Assembly: GCA_034336665.1 (NCBI GenBank)
Contig: JAPFBE010000013.1
Coordinates: forward strand, 16,037,056-16,101,055
Direction of reading: 5' to 3'
From: Luscinia megarhynchos
Lineage: Eukaryota > Chordata > Aves > Passeriformes > Turdidae
Length of the DNA: 64,000 nt
Each line of letters starts with the position of its first letter. The stretch's first letter is position 1. Positions 63,401 to 64,000 of the stretch are shown here, piece after piece. Position numbers and translations under genes: made by a program. Under the pieces are notes generated by a model. The model worked only from the letters and a program-made list of their open reading frames with translations. It searched no databases and was not told the origin of the DNA.

Positions 63401-64000
63401 TGCATAGGATGTGACAAAGAAAAGGGTTGAAATTATCTTCTCAAGAGGATCAGATGCAGTAATTCTGTGATCAATAAATTTAATCCTTTTAAAGAGCATG
63501 AGTTTGCACCAGTTTGCATTGAGATTGTGACTGCTGGTGTTGGTGGATGACAGTTAGAGATCAGCAAATATCATGAGCTGTTATTAGTTTGCCTTACTTT
63601 TTTATTCTTGTCCCAATGACAGAACTTTCTGTCAAAGGAGTGCTTAGCATGATCATGGCATTTAGCATAATGGCTCAAAATTGTGTATCAGCTTGTACAT
63701 AGGCAGCCAAAAGCTCACAAAATATGTAGCTCGAAAATATCTTAAAAGCTTGCTTGAAAATCACCAGATTACCTTTTTCCCCACCTGCCTTAAAACATAT
63801 ATCATATGTCCATTAAAGTTAATTGTACAATGAGGAACCATCACTGGAACAAGCAGCCAGAACATAACACTGAGTTCCATTTATTTTCAGTTGCAAGAAA
63901 AATAAATGCAAACAGGGAAGAGAAGGTATGTCAGCAGAGATAAAGCCAAATATAATCACATTTAACACTAAAAAAATCTCTGTGTGACTTATTCACAAAA
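57478..64000. other. AT-rich unique DNA, no gene recognised
   Basis: No exon, RNA gene or clear transposon is supported to the end of the window. A modestly GC-richer patch at 60.65-60.95 kb is unassigned. Confidence 0.5.
61860..62200. other. Candidate conserved non-coding patch
   Basis: This complex, repeat-free AT-rich sequence contains ATTTAATTATAAAG near 61881, TTGCAAATGCTAAC near 62105 and GGAATTATTCATGTAAC near 62123. These are homeodomain and octamer-like cores. The support is texture and motifs only. Confidence 0.22.

Noticed and set aside
1..64000. CRISPR arrays, operons, phage or bacterial defence systems, tRNA or rRNA genes
   Set aside because: Nothing of the kind is visible. Composition and repeats point to vertebrate nuclear DNA.

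Overview
The window looks like nuclear DNA of a bird, most likely a songbird. It is AT-rich and has no operon-like or dense coding structure. It carries CR1 LINE fragments, including two with the typical avian 3' end, and solo LTRs of endogenous retroviruses. I recognise several of these LTRs from memory as avian or passerine families. I could not run a repeat library, so family names are left out. I found no exon or complete protein-coding gene that I can defend. Every longer open frame lies in a repeat, in low-complexity DNA, or resembles nothing I know. The window is therefore intergenic DNA or one very long intron.

Layout. 1-11.4 kb: AT-rich unique DNA with small microsatellites and a 41-nt T run. 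11.4-12.3 kb: an old reverse-strand LTR and a reverse-strand CR1 scrap. 20.3-22.4 kb: copy 1 of an avian repeat family, then a forward CR1 3' end. 28.3-30.0 kb: copy 2 of the same family, cut in two by a 657-bp solo LTR. 37.1-37.8 kb: a likely MIR SINE relic and an AT palindrome. 42-42.7 kb: an LTR-like element with inverted ends. 45.6-46.9 kb: another LTR with a 5-bp target duplication, then a reverse CR1. 49.3-50.6 kb: an ancient CR1 reverse-transcriptase fragment split by a 618-bp solo LTR with an exact 5-bp duplication. 56.0 kb: a pure G-rich pentamer array. 57.4 kb: a 19-bp minisatellite. The rest is unique AT-rich sequence with a few homeodomain/POU-site-rich patches that may be conserved non-coding elements.

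The genes do not work together in any sense visible here. What can be read is an insertion history: ancient SINE and CR1 relics, an older retrovirus-derived family, then younger solo LTRs inserted into both. I did not find a new biological system. The best leads are the two nested LTR insertions with readable target sites, the G-quadruplex-prone array, and the candidate regulatory patches.
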